From Phytoseiulus persimilis (taxonomy: Eukaryota; Arthropoda; Arachnida; Mesostigmata; Phytoseiidae): a DNA stretch of 64,000 bases. The notes under the pieces were generated by a model. That model ran no database searches and was not told the DNA's origin. It saw only the letters and a list, made by a program, of their open reading frames with translations. The DNA lies in contig CM075104.1 in NCBI GenBank assembly GCA_037576195.1, forward strand, positions 8,562,775 to 8,626,774. The letters are read 5' to 3'. The translations under genes and the position numbers were made by a program. Positions 18,723-28,900 of this stretch are shown here, in pieces. The stretch's first letter is position 1; each line of letters starts with the position of its first letter.

Positions 18723-21700
18723 GTGAATAAAACTCCCGAAATGGGCTCAGAGCGAAAATTCGCGTCCAAATTCGAAATAGCTGTTCTCAATCTTAGGGGG
18801 GGACGTGAAGAGAGTAAATGGAATAATCTGATTAGGGAAGTCTTCTCAGAAAATGAAAGCGAAAAAGAAAGAGTTACTAGGGGAATCATCCTAGTGAATG
18901 AAACGTGGCTGATCAACGATGAAATGCCACCGAACATACCTAGATATAACTGGGTAGGGAGTAATAGGACAGGCCTGACCGAGAGAAATGCGAAGGCAGG
19001 AGTGGGCATTCTCGGCAAACAACTGGCTTCCAGAACAGGGAGAGATTTCGCAGCTACTAGAATCGAGATAGGATCGACCGAATGGCTGTTCATATCAATA
19101 TACGTAGCTCACGAAAAAGGGGGGCAAAACGCAAAACTGTTCGAAGAGTTAACAGAGACGCTCAACCAAGACGGAACAGGGGAAACTCATGTCATTGTGG
19201 CCGGGGACATGAATGCGCATATATCCCAATTCGCGGGACGTGAGGACGCAAGAGGTTGGCTACTGAAGAATTTCGTAAGTCAAAATGGGCTTATTATAGC
19301 CAACCTGTCGGACAGATGCCAAGGCAGACGAACACGGAAAACCGCTGTGATTGACTACATCCTCTGTAACGCCAACGCGTTCGAGAAGCTCGAACAAGTG
19401 CAGGTAGACGAAGACAGAGTACGCACACGGATATCGGATCACAATCTACTCTCCGCTATGTTCAGAATTGAAAAAGAGCGGGAAGGTAGTGCAAAACGGG
19501 GTAAGAAAACGAGAATCGTCACAATGGTAGACAAGAATAGAGTTACCATGGCGACAATAGAATCGATCACGGCACAGATGGTAAGAAATCTACCGGAATC
19601 ATATGATTTTTTTAGTAAAACCATTCGAGAGAACATCCTGAAAAGTACGAAGAAACTCAAACTCGACGATACATGGCCTGTCCAAACGAGAGAAATCTCC
19701 AGGATGACCAAAGAGAAGAAGCGACTGAACAAAGAGCGGAAGAGAGCAAAAAAGAGGGGAAACGAAGACGAACTGCAGAAGATAGCGGTGGAAGTTGACA
19801 GAATTCAAAATCGAATATACGAACAGGTCGAGATAGAAATATCTAGACGGGATAGGGAAATATACGACCACATAATCAGGGCACCTAGAGAGCAAAGAGC
19901 GAAACGCTTCTGGAAATACACGCGGAAGGAAGAGGGAAAAACCCAAAAATTGGTATGCCCGACTAATGAACTCGGCCAAGACATCGCGGATGATGAAATG
20001 AAATCATATCTAACGGATGTCCTCAAAACGGTTCTTGAATGCGAAAAATCGGCAACAAGAGACGGACTGGAACCACGGGACATCACGATGCCACAGGGAT
20101 CAAAGCTACCCATCGATGCACAGATGGTGGAAGAAGCGATAGGGAAAGTATCCACAGAGTCCGCGAAAGGACTGGATGACATACCTGCATATGTGATCAA
20201 ATCCATCGGAATGGCAGGACACGAATACATAGCTCGAATGTTTACGGGCATAGCGGAAGGTACACAACCAATCCCGGCAGAATGGCGCCGAGGGAAAGTC
20301 ACACTACTACCAAAAGCTAACTCAAAGAAGAAGGACCTTAAAACATATCGCCCGCTTACGATATCCAGTATTATGTATAGACTATTCGCAAGGATCCTGT
20401 GTAAAGAAATACAGAATTGGATGGAAGATGATGGGATCCTCGGAGAAATGCAGCACGGCTTCCGAAAAGGAAGGAGAGGAGACGACTGCATCTACATCCT
20501 CACAGCGTTGATAGAGGTGGCCAGGCGGGGAAAAGCCGGACTAGTCACCTGCTTCCTGGACTGCACGCGGGCCTATGACAGAATAGACAGAACTCGCTTG
20601 TGGGAGGTGCTGAAGAGGAAAGGTATGCCCAAAACCATACTAGAAATAATTCAGGGTCTGTATAGAGACAATGAGGTGACCCTAAAATATGGCACACACA
20701 TGTCCGAAACGATCCCAAGTGATAAAGGACTCCGACAAGGATGTCCAATGAGTCCAGTACTATTTATTCTATACATCTCCGACCTGGAAAAAAGGTTGGA
20801 GCAAACCAAAGCTGGACTCAGGGTCAGGACGAAGGGAAATATCTTCGACCTACAACAACCAAAATACCTCAACATATGTGGCCTATTATTTGCCGATGAC
20901 CTGGTGCTGATGGCACAATCCATGAAAAACATGGAGAGGTTATTGGAAGTTGTATCGGAATTCGGAGAAGAAATGGGACTCCGATTCAACCCCGATAAAA
21001 GCGCGATTGTAGAATTTGCAAAAGTAAAGGACTCAAAACCGGAGGAAACACTCCGAATACAGAACCAACTGATACCGGTACTCGACCAGTACAAATACCT
21101 GGGAATAACGCTCTGCAACGAGAAAAACCACCTCCAGGAACAGGAAAAGATCTGGGAGGAAAAAGCGGAGAAAGTGATCAGACAAATGCACTCCAAGTCG
21201 CTGTGGAGATTTAACAGATTCGAAGTCACCAAGATCCAATGGAAAAGCACAGCAGTCCCAGCACTAACGTATGCAAACTCGGTTACAACCATGCCCGCCA
21301 AATTGCGGAAACGGCTCGAAAACCTGCAACGCGAAGCAGGACGGTGGGCCTTGGGACAACCGAACGCGAACACCGCCGTCGAATTCATAGACGGAGAACT
21401 AGGATGGTCACCCTTCGAGGCACGCGAAACGAAAGCGAAACTCATGTACTCGGCCAGAATAAGCGAAATGAATGAAGCCAGGTGGCCAAAAGCGATCCAT
21501 ACCATGCTGGAGATCACGAAGACGGAAACCTCATTGAAGAAAAGAATTAACCAAGTCAAGAAACGATTCAAATGCCAGGAATTGAAAGAACGTTCAACCA
21601 GCGAGGCAAGGATGGGTCTCAGAAGCTACAAGAAATATGTGGAAGAGACGCTGAATAACAAGCTGGATAAGGAATGGCGAAAAGGTATGTCGGAAAAGAG

Positions 21701-22079
21701 AACGCTTGACCGATATCGCAATTTCAAAAAAGCTCGAGGAAATATCGAACACATATATGATAACAGTAGAGGCAGTCGACTGCTCGCGAATGCCAGAGCG
21801 GGATGCCTACAGACTAGGAAATACAGGTCAAGATACATAGACATCGAAGCGACCTGCCAACGGTGCGGAAGGGAGGACGAAACTATGGATCATGTGCTTC
21901 TTGAATGCGAAGAAATCCCAGATGCTGAGTGTACAATACAGAAAAGGCTAGGACTACACGAAGAGAGCACACCAAGAATGATATTCGACACCAAGAGAAT
22001 ACTTGAGAAGTGGGAACGGAAAAACGACCCAAACCGTATGTCCGAAAAAAAAATAATAACCGCACCGTCGACCAGCTGA
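18723..22079 (+). CDS. LINE ORF2: APE endonuclease, reverse transcriptase, CCHC
   Basis: A 1118-residue enzyme that nicks the target and primes reverse transcription there. Endonuclease: VNETW near residue 59, AGDMNAH near 161, ISDHNL near 237. The RT domain starts about residue 510 with YRPLTISS, then QHGFRKGRRGDD, FLDCTRAYDRID, GLRQGCPMSPVLF and the catalytic LFADD near residue 722. A zinc finger, CQRCGREDETMDHVLLEC, lies near residue 1043. No stop or frameshift interrupts it, and the key catalytic residues are present, so this copy may be mobile. The start was chosen as the only long open frame, where M replaces a leading GTG. Confidence 0.93.
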   Translation: MNKTPEMGSERKFASKFEIAVLNLRGGREESKWNNLIREVFSENESEKERVTRGIILVNETWLINDEMPPNIPRYNWVGSNRTGLTERNAKAGVGILGKQLASRTGRDFAATRIEIGSTEWLFISIYVAHEKGGQNAKLFEELTETLNQDGTGETHVIVAGDMNAHISQFAGREDARGWLLKNFVSQNGLIIANLSDRCQGRRTRKTAVIDYILCNANAFEKLEQVQVDEDRVRTRISDHNLLSAMFRIEKEREGSAKRGKKTRIVTMVDKNRVTMATIESITAQMVRNLPESYDFFSKTIRENILKSTKKLKLDDTWPVQTREISRMTKEKKRLNKERKRAKKRGNEDELQKIAVEVDRIQNRIYEQVEIEISRRDREIYDHIIRAPREQRAKRFWKYTRKEEGKTQKLVCPTNELGQDIADDEMKSYLTDVLKTVLECEKSATRDGLEPRDITMPQGSKLPIDAQMVEEAIGKVSTESAKGLDDIPAYVIKSIGMAGHEYIARMFTGIAEGTQPIPAEWRRGKVTLLPKANSKKKDLKTYRPLTISSIMYRLFARILCKEIQNWMEDDGILGEMQHGFRKGRRGDDCIYILTALIEVARRGKAGLVTCFLDCTRAYDRIDRTRLWEVLKRKGMPKTILEIIQGLYRDNEVTLKYGTHMSETIPSDKGLRQGCPMSPVLFILYISDLEKRLEQTKAGLRVRTKGNIFDLQQPKYLNICGLLFADDLVLMAQSMKNMERLLEVVSEFGEEMGLRFNPDKSAIVEFAKVKDSKPEETLRIQNQLIPVLDQYKYLGITLCNEKNHLQEQEKIWEEKAEKVIRQMHSKSLWRFNRFEVTKIQWKSTAVPALTYANSVTTMPAKLRKRLENLQREAGRWALGQPNANTAVEFIDGELGWSPFEARETKAKLMYSARISEMNEARWPKAIHTMLEITKTETSLKKRINQVKKRFKCQELKERSTSEARMGLRSYKKYVEETLNNKLDKEWRKGMSEKRTLDRYRNFKKARGNIEHIYDNSRGSRLLANARAGCLQTRKYRSRYIDIEATCQRCGREDETMDHVLLECEEIPDAECTIQKRLGLHEESTPRMIFDTKRILEKWERKNDPNRMSEKKIITAPSTS

Positions 22080-22144
22080 GTCATCGCCCCGTATTAAGGG
22101 TCTTCAGCTATATTTGGAATGAAAATACAGCATGAAGATGGTCA

Positions 22145-22170
22145 ATAAACAATCAATCAATCAATCAATC
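22145..22170 (+). repeat. TCAA microsatellite tail of LINE
   Basis: Five to six tandem AATC/TCAA units directly after AATAAA mark the 3' end of the LINE. Several LINE clades end in short microsatellites rather than poly(A). Confidence 0.85.
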
Positions 22171-22251
22171 AACTCTTTAAACTGGATGACGTGCGAGGTT
22201 CCTAGATGCACCTCTCAAAGCCGGGTGCGAGCCTGAGTGCTTTGAAGGGTG
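22171..22251. repeat. Right-arm piece 2 of long inverted repeat
   Basis: About 80 bp, the inverted match to about 15998-16078 of the left arm (AACTGGATGACG, AGGTGC, CTCTCAAAGCC). It ends at GGGTG, the target duplicated around the next insertion. Confidence 0.82.
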
Positions 22252-22269
22252 TGTTGTAGAGGAAATTCG

Positions 22270-23532
22270 TCTCCAGAGTTGGAAAGTAATGGCCAGATTG
22301 GTCCCAGAATCACCCCTCCAGAGTTGGAAAGTAATGGCCATATTGGCCTCGGAATAACCCCTCCAGAGTTGGAAAGTAATGGCCAGATTGGTCTCGAAAT
22401 CACCCCCCAGAGTTGGAAAGTAATGGCCAGATTGGTCCCAGAATCACCCCTCCAGAGTTGGGAAGTAATGGCCAGATTGGTCCCGGAATCACCCCTCCAG
22501 AGTTGGAAAGTTATGGCCAGATTGGTCCCGGAATCACCCCTCCAGAGTTGGAAAGTGATGGGCAGATTGGTCTCGGAATCCCCCCTCCAGAGTTGGAAAG
22601 TAATAGCCAGATTGGTCCCAGAATCACCTCTCCAGAGTTGGAAAGTAATGGCCAGATTGGTCTCGGAATCACCCCTCCAGAGTTGGAAAGTTATGGCCAG
22701 ATTGGTCCTGGAATCACCCCTCCAGAGTTGAAAAGTAATGGCCACATTGGTCTCGGAATCACCACTCCAGAGTTGGAAAGTAATGGCCAGATTGGGCCCG
22801 GAATCACCCCTCCAGAGTTGGAAAGTAATGGCCAGATTGGGCCCGGAATCACCCCTCCAGAGTTGGAAAGTAATGGCCATATTGGTCTCAGAATCACCCC
22901 TCCAGAGTTGGACAGTTATGGCCAGATTGGTCCCGGAATCACCCCTCCAGAGTTGGACAGTTATGGCCAGATCGGTCTCGGAATCACCCCTCCAGAGTTG
23001 GAAAGTTATGGCCAGATTGGTCCCGGAATCACCCCTCCAGAGTTGGAAAGTGATGGGCAGATTGGTCTCGGAATCCCCCCTCCAGAGTTGGAAAGTAATA
23101 GCCAGATTGGTCCCAGAATCACCTCTCCAGAGTTGGAAAGTAATGGCCAGATTGGTCTCGGAATCACCCCTCCAGAGTTGGAAAGTTATGGCCAGATTGG
23201 TCCTGGAATCACCCCTCCAGAGTTGAAAAGTAATGGCCACATTGGTCTCGGAATCACCACTCCAGAGTTGGAAAGTAATGGCCAGATTGGGCCCGGAATC
23301 ACCCCTCCAGAGTTGGAAAGTAATGGCCAGATTGGGCCCGGAATCACCCCTCCAGAGTTGGAAAGTAATGGCCATATTGGTCTCAGAATCACCCCTCCAG
23401 AGTTGGACAGTTATGGCCAGATTGGTCCCGGAATCACCCCTCCAGAGTTGGACAGTTATGGCCAGATCGGTCTCGGAATCACCCCTCCAGAGTTGGAAAG
23501 TAAAGGCCAGATTGGTCTCGTAATCACCCCTC
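22270..23532. repeat. 45-bp minisatellite, about 28 units, with an 11-unit higher-order repeat
   Basis: The unit of 45 bases contains TCCAGAGTTGGAAAGTAATG and GGCCAGATTGGT plus GGAATCACCCC. One block of about 495 bp (11 units) is repeated almost exactly: variant units at about 22690-22740 recur at 23185-23235. Because 45 is a multiple of three, unit variants rarely create stops, so long open frames of over 400 codons appear on both strands. These are composition artefacts, not genes. Confidence 0.92.
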
Positions 23533-23654
23533 CAAATCGCGAGGGGGGAGGAGGGGAGAGGGAGGGGGGACGGGGTGGGTGGCCTATGTCCTTCCCGGTG
23601 AGCCGCCCTACAAAACGCAGTTTGTTCCAAGTCGATCCGATCAATACCGGAGGA

Positions 23655-23725
23655 GCCTATTGAGGACAAACAAACAAACATACATACATACAAACAAACA
23701 GACCCTGGATTTTTATATATATAGA
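23655..23725. repeat. CAAA/CATA microsatellite and TATATATA stretch
   Basis: ACAAACAAACA and CATACATACATA blocks followed by AGACCCTGG and TTTTTATATATATAG. It could be the tail of a small retroposon. No coding content. Confidence 0.6.
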
Positions 23726-23941
23726 TGTGATTGGGGGAGTGAGAGTTGTTGAGTTGAGTCTTCGCGGAGTACTTCGAGGGTGTTCGTAATTACGGAACTG
23801 AGCCGGGGATGTTGGTGAACATGGGTTCACTGATGAAGGAGTTGATTGTTCTAGCGCCTCAATTGGCGTTGCTTCTAGTACGAACCGAGTCTGCTCAATC
23901 TAGATTCGGATGCATCCGCTTTCGCGTGTTGCATCTCAACA

Positions 23942-24365
23942 GGGTGGACCATTCTAGGAGAAAGACTAAAAAAAAATGCGTTTTTTCACCAAAATGAGGT
24001 TATAGGATCAATTTGCCCAGAAAAAGTAATTGGTTTATCGACGGCATCAGCTAGCCCAACAAATTGCACGCATCTTCCGTTTTTTATTTTATGAAAAAAG
24101 TGCATTGTTCGAGGAGTTATGCGCATTTTTGAAAATCGGTCTATACCTCCCTTACGATGGGCCCGAGGAAAATTTTCCTCATGGGAAAACAATGCGGAAT
24201 CGCACTAGCTTTCTTCTTAGCCAACCCTTCTCGCCGATTCTGAATCCGTCCAGCCGTTTGGCCGCAATCGTAAATTTTCCTCGGAACACGCTCGCGAAAC
24301 TTCAAGAAGAACGGTCCAGCCGTTCAAAAGTTATGATTTTCCGACCATCCCGTGCGCTGTGCGGC
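23942..24365. repeat. Right-arm piece 3 of long inverted repeat
   Basis: The inverted match to about 15525-15998 of the left arm, including the AAAAACGC, GGAAAATTTTCC and GGCTGGACC landmarks. It ends at GTGCGGC, where the palindromic insertion starts. Confidence 0.78.
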
Positions 24366-25620
24366 GTCTGCCTTCGACCATCCGGTCACATGCTTTCGTG
24401 AGTTCGAAATTTTAACGGACACCATGGGCTGTCTATGGGCGATATCTGCGAAGTATGGAATCGCTCGATGATTTGGTCGTAGACGAACCGCGACCCTAGC
24501 GTACGCAGCCAGCCACATGATGAATGAATCAACCGAATTTCACCCAAATCGCCCGACTCGTTCGTCCCGTTCTTCCGACATGGATCGGGGGCCGCCGTTC
24601 TTGCGTAGGAAGGGAGGAACGGTATTCAATCCAATGGTAAAAAAAGCGGGAGGAACGAGGTGAGCAAATGAGCTGAAACTCGGTCGGTCGATACCTGTGG
24701 TGACCCCTCACGTATGTACGGGGCGGGGTTAGTCTTCGAGGATCCAATCGTGTTCTTTCGTGAATTCGAAATCTGAGAAAAATCCTGTGATCGTGTGATG
24801 CTATGGTTCGGCAACTACACGATCAACGGCATCGGATATCGCAGACTGAGAAAGATCATGTGATCGTGTGATCCTATGTTTCGGCAACTACATGATCATA
24901 CGATCACACGATCACCGGCATCGGATATCGTAAACTCGGAGACTGAGGAAGATCCTTTGTTCGTACGATCGTGTAGTTGCCGAACCATGGGATCACACGA
25001 TTACAGGATCTTTCTCAGTCTCCGATATTCGATGCCGGTGATCGTGTAGTTGCCGAACCATAGGATCACAGGTCCCTTCTCAGTCCCCGAATCTCCCATA
25101 TCCGATGCCGGTGATCGTGTGATCGTATGATCGTGTAGTTGCCGAACCATAGGATCACACGATCACAGGATCTTTCTCGAATTTTGAATTCACGAAAGAA
25201 CACGATGGGATCCTCGAAGACTAACCCCGCCCCGTGCATACGTAAGAGGTCACCTCAGGTATGGACCGATCAAGTTTCAGCTCATTTGCTCAACTCGTTC
25301 CTTCCGTTCCTCTTACCATTGGAGTTAATACCGTTTCTCTGTTCCTACGCAAGAACGGCGTGCCCCCGTTCCCGTTCCCGCCCGTTCCCGTTCCGACCCG
25401 TTCCAGGTCGGAAGAACGAGAGGAACGAGTCGGGCGATTCGGCTGAGATTCGGTTGATTCATTCATCATGGGGCTGGCTGCGTACGCTCGGGTCGCGGCT
25501 CGTCTGCGACCAAATCATCGAGCGATTCCATACTGTGCGGATATCGCCCATAGACAGCCCATGGTGTCCGCCTAAATTTCGAACTCACGAAAGCATGTGA
25601 TCGGGTGGTCGGAGGTAGAC
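24366..25620. mobile_element. 1.25-kb near-perfect palindrome (foldback/MITE-like)
   Basis: The two halves mirror each other from the ends (GTCTGCCTTCGACCATCC against the inverse of GGTGGTCGGAGGTAGAC) to a centre near 24990. The arms are about 600 bp and similar nearly throughout. The central 400 bp carries repeated motifs such as GATCGTGTAGTTGCCGAAC and GATCACACGATCAC in both orientations. As single strand it would form a giant hairpin. It lies inside the right arm of the composite element. No gene: ORFs such as 25139-25600 are repeat-derived. Confidence 0.85.
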
Positions 25621-25715
25621 GCCGCCCTCGGCATAGATCATCAGTGACATCGGCTATCTGTGGGAGGGATTCCAGGGACGAGGCTCAACTCTTTACCCCG
25701 TTCTTCTTCCCATTG
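25621..25715. repeat. Right-arm piece 4 (outer end) of long inverted repeat
   Basis: The inverted match to about 15422-15510, covering GATAGCCGATGTC, GCCTCGTCCCT and GAAGAAGAACGGGG. It ends at CATTG near 25715, where homology to the left arm stops. Confidence 0.78.
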
Positions 25716-25960
25716 ATCGGATCGACTTAGAACAAACTGCGTAATGTAGGGCGGCTCACCGGGAAGAACATAGGCCACCGATTCCGAGGCCAATCTGATC
25801 ATACTTTTCCAAGTCTGGAGGGGTGATTCCGGGACCAATCTGACCGTACTTTTCAAAACCTGGAGGGGTGATTCCGGGACCAATCTGACCATACTTCTCC
25901 GAATCTGGAGGGGTGATTACGAGACCAATCCGACCATTACTTCCCAATTCCACTTCGTCG
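25711..25960. repeat. Inverted partial copy of the minisatellite insertion
   Basis: On the minus strand this carries four degenerate 45-bp units (GGAGGGGTGATTCCGGGACC on the plus strand), followed by the same flank as at 23575-23645 (GGCGGCTCACCGGGAAG, GATCGGATCGACTTAGAAC). It is a truncated relative of 22252-23941 abutting the outer end of the foldback element. Confidence 0.8.
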
Positions 25961-28155
25961 AGCTACCTCCTTCACCAAGATCAGATAGCGACTGTGATCG
26001 AGTGTAGGCCATTGTCTCGAAAAAACATGGTCGCCCAGCAGTCAAATCAGCCAGGGAGAGGGGGGAAAGCTGACAGCCGATCGGCGGGCGGTTTGATATG
26101 TTGAGGGCTCTTGAGAGTGACCAGATTCCCTCGCGCAGCGATGTATTCTCGTGAGCCCAGACTGGCGTAGATTACGAGAGCGGAACGAGCATCCTTTCTG
26201 TAGACCATGGAAACCACACGGAAGCGTTCCCGGAAAATAGAATATATGGGAGTCTCAGCCAGAGGAGTTCTTTTCCCTCCTCCCAAATCAAGCTCTTCGA
26301 GATCATGGTTGAGAACGAGGTTCTCGAACTCCAAGATCAAGGCAAGGTCTCCAATATCTGATTCCTAGTTTCGCTCTGGTTCTTGGAGGCTTTCCTTCAT
26401 CGTCCTAGACATCTGATTGCTGGAGATCGTTCACGATGCTGTCGTCGAGCTCCGACCTGCTCCCCCTGGATATGAGACCAATGTGGAGAGTTCTCTTGGA
26501 ATATTTTTCGGAGAATATTAGTTTCGATGTTTGGCAGAAATTATCGTGAGATGCGGATCCAGCGTACGAGCAACATTCATCCAGAGGCAGCATCACAGGT
26601 TGGTGCTCGCTGATGGCCGGGAAGACTGTTAGTCTTGCAGTATGTGGGGAACTGAATGTTTGATCGAAAGCTCGAGGCGGGAGCGGGGACCCGATCGGGT
26701 ACGCTGAGGGGACCGACTAAGTCAGACCGAAGATCGAGGAAGATTCATGCGACTGCAACTTTGAGCGCCGGGAGATTTTGTCTCTCAGCGCTGATCGGCA
26801 GCGCAACAGCTGCCACGCAGCGAAAATTCCCGACCGAATGCAACCGTCGGAGCCAAGTACAAAACGACGAAACCCCATTCATTATTTCCTTGTGACGGGT
26901 AACAGTTCGGTGGATCGATATAAAGTGACCGTGAGGGCCTTCACAAAACAGAGAAAGAGAGCGGTATCAGCGCCCTTTCTTCATCGTGTCAAAGCCGTAG
27001 GATAGTTCCTTCCCCTACAGTGTAGGAAGATAAGCAAATGAGTCAAGTTTGAAGCTCTCAATAAGATTGCATAGAAATTTATCGCCCTCAGAAATGCCTC
27101 TCCTGACTGGCATCACGGAGTGTGGGGAACCCTCCGACCATTTCCTTGGGGGCACGTTCTGGAAGAATTTCTGGTGATAAAGGAGCGCTGGTGGGCCTCA
27201 ACTGGTTAACTACAACATAACAAACATCTACTCAAGGCTCATCTTGAGGCGGAGCACAGAGCTAACGCAACTCCCGGGCCACTCAACTGCGGGGTAATGA
27301 GCTGTCACTGCGGTGGACGTCCACCATTGTGCGAGTAACATGGCGATGGTGAAAAGTTCTCAAGTTTTTCTGAAGAGCCCTCAACGATACCAACCGCTCG
27401 CTCTCCACTGTTTTCCCGCTCCTCCTCTCTCCTACCAAGCTGACGGCAGAACGGCCATGTTTTTTCGAGACAATGGCCGACCCCCACTGTGATCCGGTAG
27501 GCGACCGACGAGGCGGTCTTTAAACAAAACAAAGCAGGAGGGCAGACGTCGGCTGTGCCACCCTCTTTTCTTGTTTTCCGCTCGGCGACCAGAGGCCGAT
27601 CTGCGCGTGCTACAAAATTCACAACGAAAACCATCTTTCCGGGTAAGTTGCTGGCCCATCCTTTCCAGCCTCCAACCCACTCTACTTTCGAGCGGCCCTA
27701 GAACTCACCAACGCGGAAAAACGAAAGTCAAAGGAAAACATTATATCGAATCGACTTCCTTTTTTCCAGGCGACTTTGTTCGCCTGATGCCGATTCTCCT
27801 TAGGAACTCGATGCCGAGCAATTGAGCTTGATGCCGCTGTCTGTGACGCGATGCCGACCGGGCACAGTCCCCGTTTCGAGGATCTAATTCTTTTACGGCA
27901 AGGCCGTCCCCATGCTCGGTTCCATAGTAACGATAACGATCAAGGATGGACTCCATTCCAGATACGAAAGCGATCAAGAATCCATTGTCGGATGGTTCTC
28001 GTACCCGACCACTTGTCCGACTCGCGCACTTACGCTGAACCTCGTCGCGGCATACACAGCATCAGCACGAGTTGTGCTTCGTGCTCAATGACGGCTGACG
28101 ACTTCTTCGTCTTCATCCGCCAACGGTTGCTCGTTCTCAGGCTCGTCGACACCTT
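25961..28155. other. Unassigned region with short ORFs
   Basis: No recognisable gene. Minus-strand 26047-26340 (97 codons) has a plausible protein-like composition but no motif. About 70 bp around CATTGTCTCGAAAAAACATGG at 26010-26050 recur inverted near 27420-27480, so part of this is also repeat-derived. 27770-28150 may be the leader of the DIRS element that follows. Confidence 0.4.
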
Positions 28156-28179
28156 TTGTTCACACCCCACGTGCCAACC

Positions 28180-28812
28180 ATGGACAGTGACGAAAATCAA
28201 TTCCCGGTCGAGGTGTCGGAAGAAGAAATCATCGACGACGCTTCGGGATCGGGCCCAGATCCACCGACAGACGCACTCCCTTCAATCTTTGAGGGACTCC
28301 TGGAACCGACTGCAAGCAACACCCTTAATCCCGGCATGACCGCCGCCCTCGTGCGTTTGTTCAACACCAAAGCAGACGAAACAACCAATATATTGTCGAA
28401 CCCGCACCAGAACTATCCAGAGCCTGCCGGACTACAATTCCCAACGCCCAAACCACTCAACGACGCCGAAGCGCATTCAAGTGCCAGCAAATCGTTCACC
28501 GCTCTCAACACAGACGCCTTGTTGGTGGAACTGGCAGAGTCGCAAGCGCTGGCAGCCCGCCTACTCGCCGACGCCATGTTGTACGTGGCCGAAACACAGT
28601 CAAGTCTTCTGGTCAAAAATCCTGGCCGAGCGTCTCGCGGACCTGGCGAAGATTCTCATTCTAGGAGCCAGAATGACGGAATCCACCCATCGCATGCCAC
28701 GCGTTCGAAGTCCCCCTATCCGCGGCTAAGACTGAACGAGGAGTCTCTCTCCCAGGCCCAAACTTCGCCAAGAACGTCGAGCGACTCCGAAAAGACAAAA
28801 AGACTCTGGTAG
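28180..28812 (+). CDS. DIRS-like Gag
   Basis: An acidic, Ser/Pro-rich protein of about 211 residues from the ATG at 28180. A helical region is near residues 100-150 and an Arg/Ser-rich tail after that. The original Gag tail seems to continue beyond the stop in another frame (YRRTPFRPYNRQQ, near 28830-28880), overlapping the RT frame, so the end is probably frameshifted. Assigned as Gag by position and composition only. Confidence 0.55.
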   Translation: MDSDENQFPVEVSEEEIIDDASGSGPDPPTDALPSIFEGLLEPTASNTLNPGMTAALVRLFNTKADETTNILSNPHQNYPEPAGLQFPTPKPLNDAEAHSSASKSFTALNTDALLVELAESQALAARLLADAMLYVAETQSSLLVKNPGRASRGPGEDSHSRSQNDGIHPSHATRSKSPYPRLRLNEESLSQAQTSPRTSSDSEKTKRLW

Positions 28813-28900
28813 GAGACGAACCCTCGACCTCGGGATACAGACGTACTCCATTCAGACCATACAACCGCCAACAGGAGAACCCCGCCCCACGCCACGCCGC

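Larger units (their letters stand above)
17311..22170 (+). mobile_element. Full-length, apparently intact two-ORF LINE
   Basis: A non-LTR retrotransposon of about 4.86 kb inserted in the right arm of the foldback element. It has a 5' leader of about 150 bp, intact ORF1 and ORF2, a 3' UTR with AATAAA at about 22144, and a tail of five or six TCAA repeats instead of poly(A). Boundaries come from comparison with the uninterrupted left arm. No target duplication longer than a few bases is clear. APE-type endonuclease and a C-terminal CCHC place it in the Jockey/I/R1 group broadly. I do not assign a clade. Confidence 0.88.
22252..23941. mobile_element. 1.69-kb TG...CA insertion with 5-bp target duplication (GGGTG)
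   Basis: The inserted segment starts TGTTGTAG and ends CTCAACA, so it has TG/CA termini with a short inverted end (TGTTG...CAACA). GGGTG lies on both sides (22247-22251 and 23942-23946), and the uninterrupted left arm shows one copy. This matches integrase-type insertion and could be a solo LTR or a small non-autonomous LTR element. Most of it is a 45-bp minisatellite. The rest holds a CAAA/CATA microsatellite and about 250 bp of unique sequence. No real gene. Confidence 0.68.
15422..25715. mobile_element. Composite long-inverted-repeat (foldback-type) element with three nested insertions
   Basis: The left arm at 15422-16293 is matched in inverted orientation by pieces of the right half, in the expected mirrored order: 17141-17310, 22171-22251, 23942-24365 and 25621-25715. 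Three inserts separate the pieces: a LINE (17311-22170), a TG...CA insertion (22252-23941) and a palindrome (24366-25620). Subtracting them leaves arms of roughly 0.75-0.9 kb around an interior of about 0.85 kb. The arms are imperfect, and the left has about 65 bases near 16220-16260 that the right lacks. Confidence 0.75.

Noticed and set aside
18215-21571. Minus-strand ORFs within the intact LINE (e.g. 20651-21571, 306 codons)
   Set aside because: They lie opposite the LINE ORF2 reverse transcriptase. Phe/Leu/Ser-rich translations are typical of antisense of Lys/Glu-rich coding.
22270-23532. Regular spaced repeats that might suggest a CRISPR array
   Set aside because: Units are contiguous with no variable spacers, they include higher-order duplication, and the context is eukaryotic.
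22215-23693. Very long open frames on both strands (492 and 416 codons)
   Set aside because: They follow from a 45-bp tandem unit whose length is a multiple of three. The translations are simple repeats of the unit.
25139-25600. 153-codon plus-strand ORF
   Set aside because: Lies in one arm of the 1.25-kb palindrome. The mirrored arm gives the matching translation, so it is repeat-derived.
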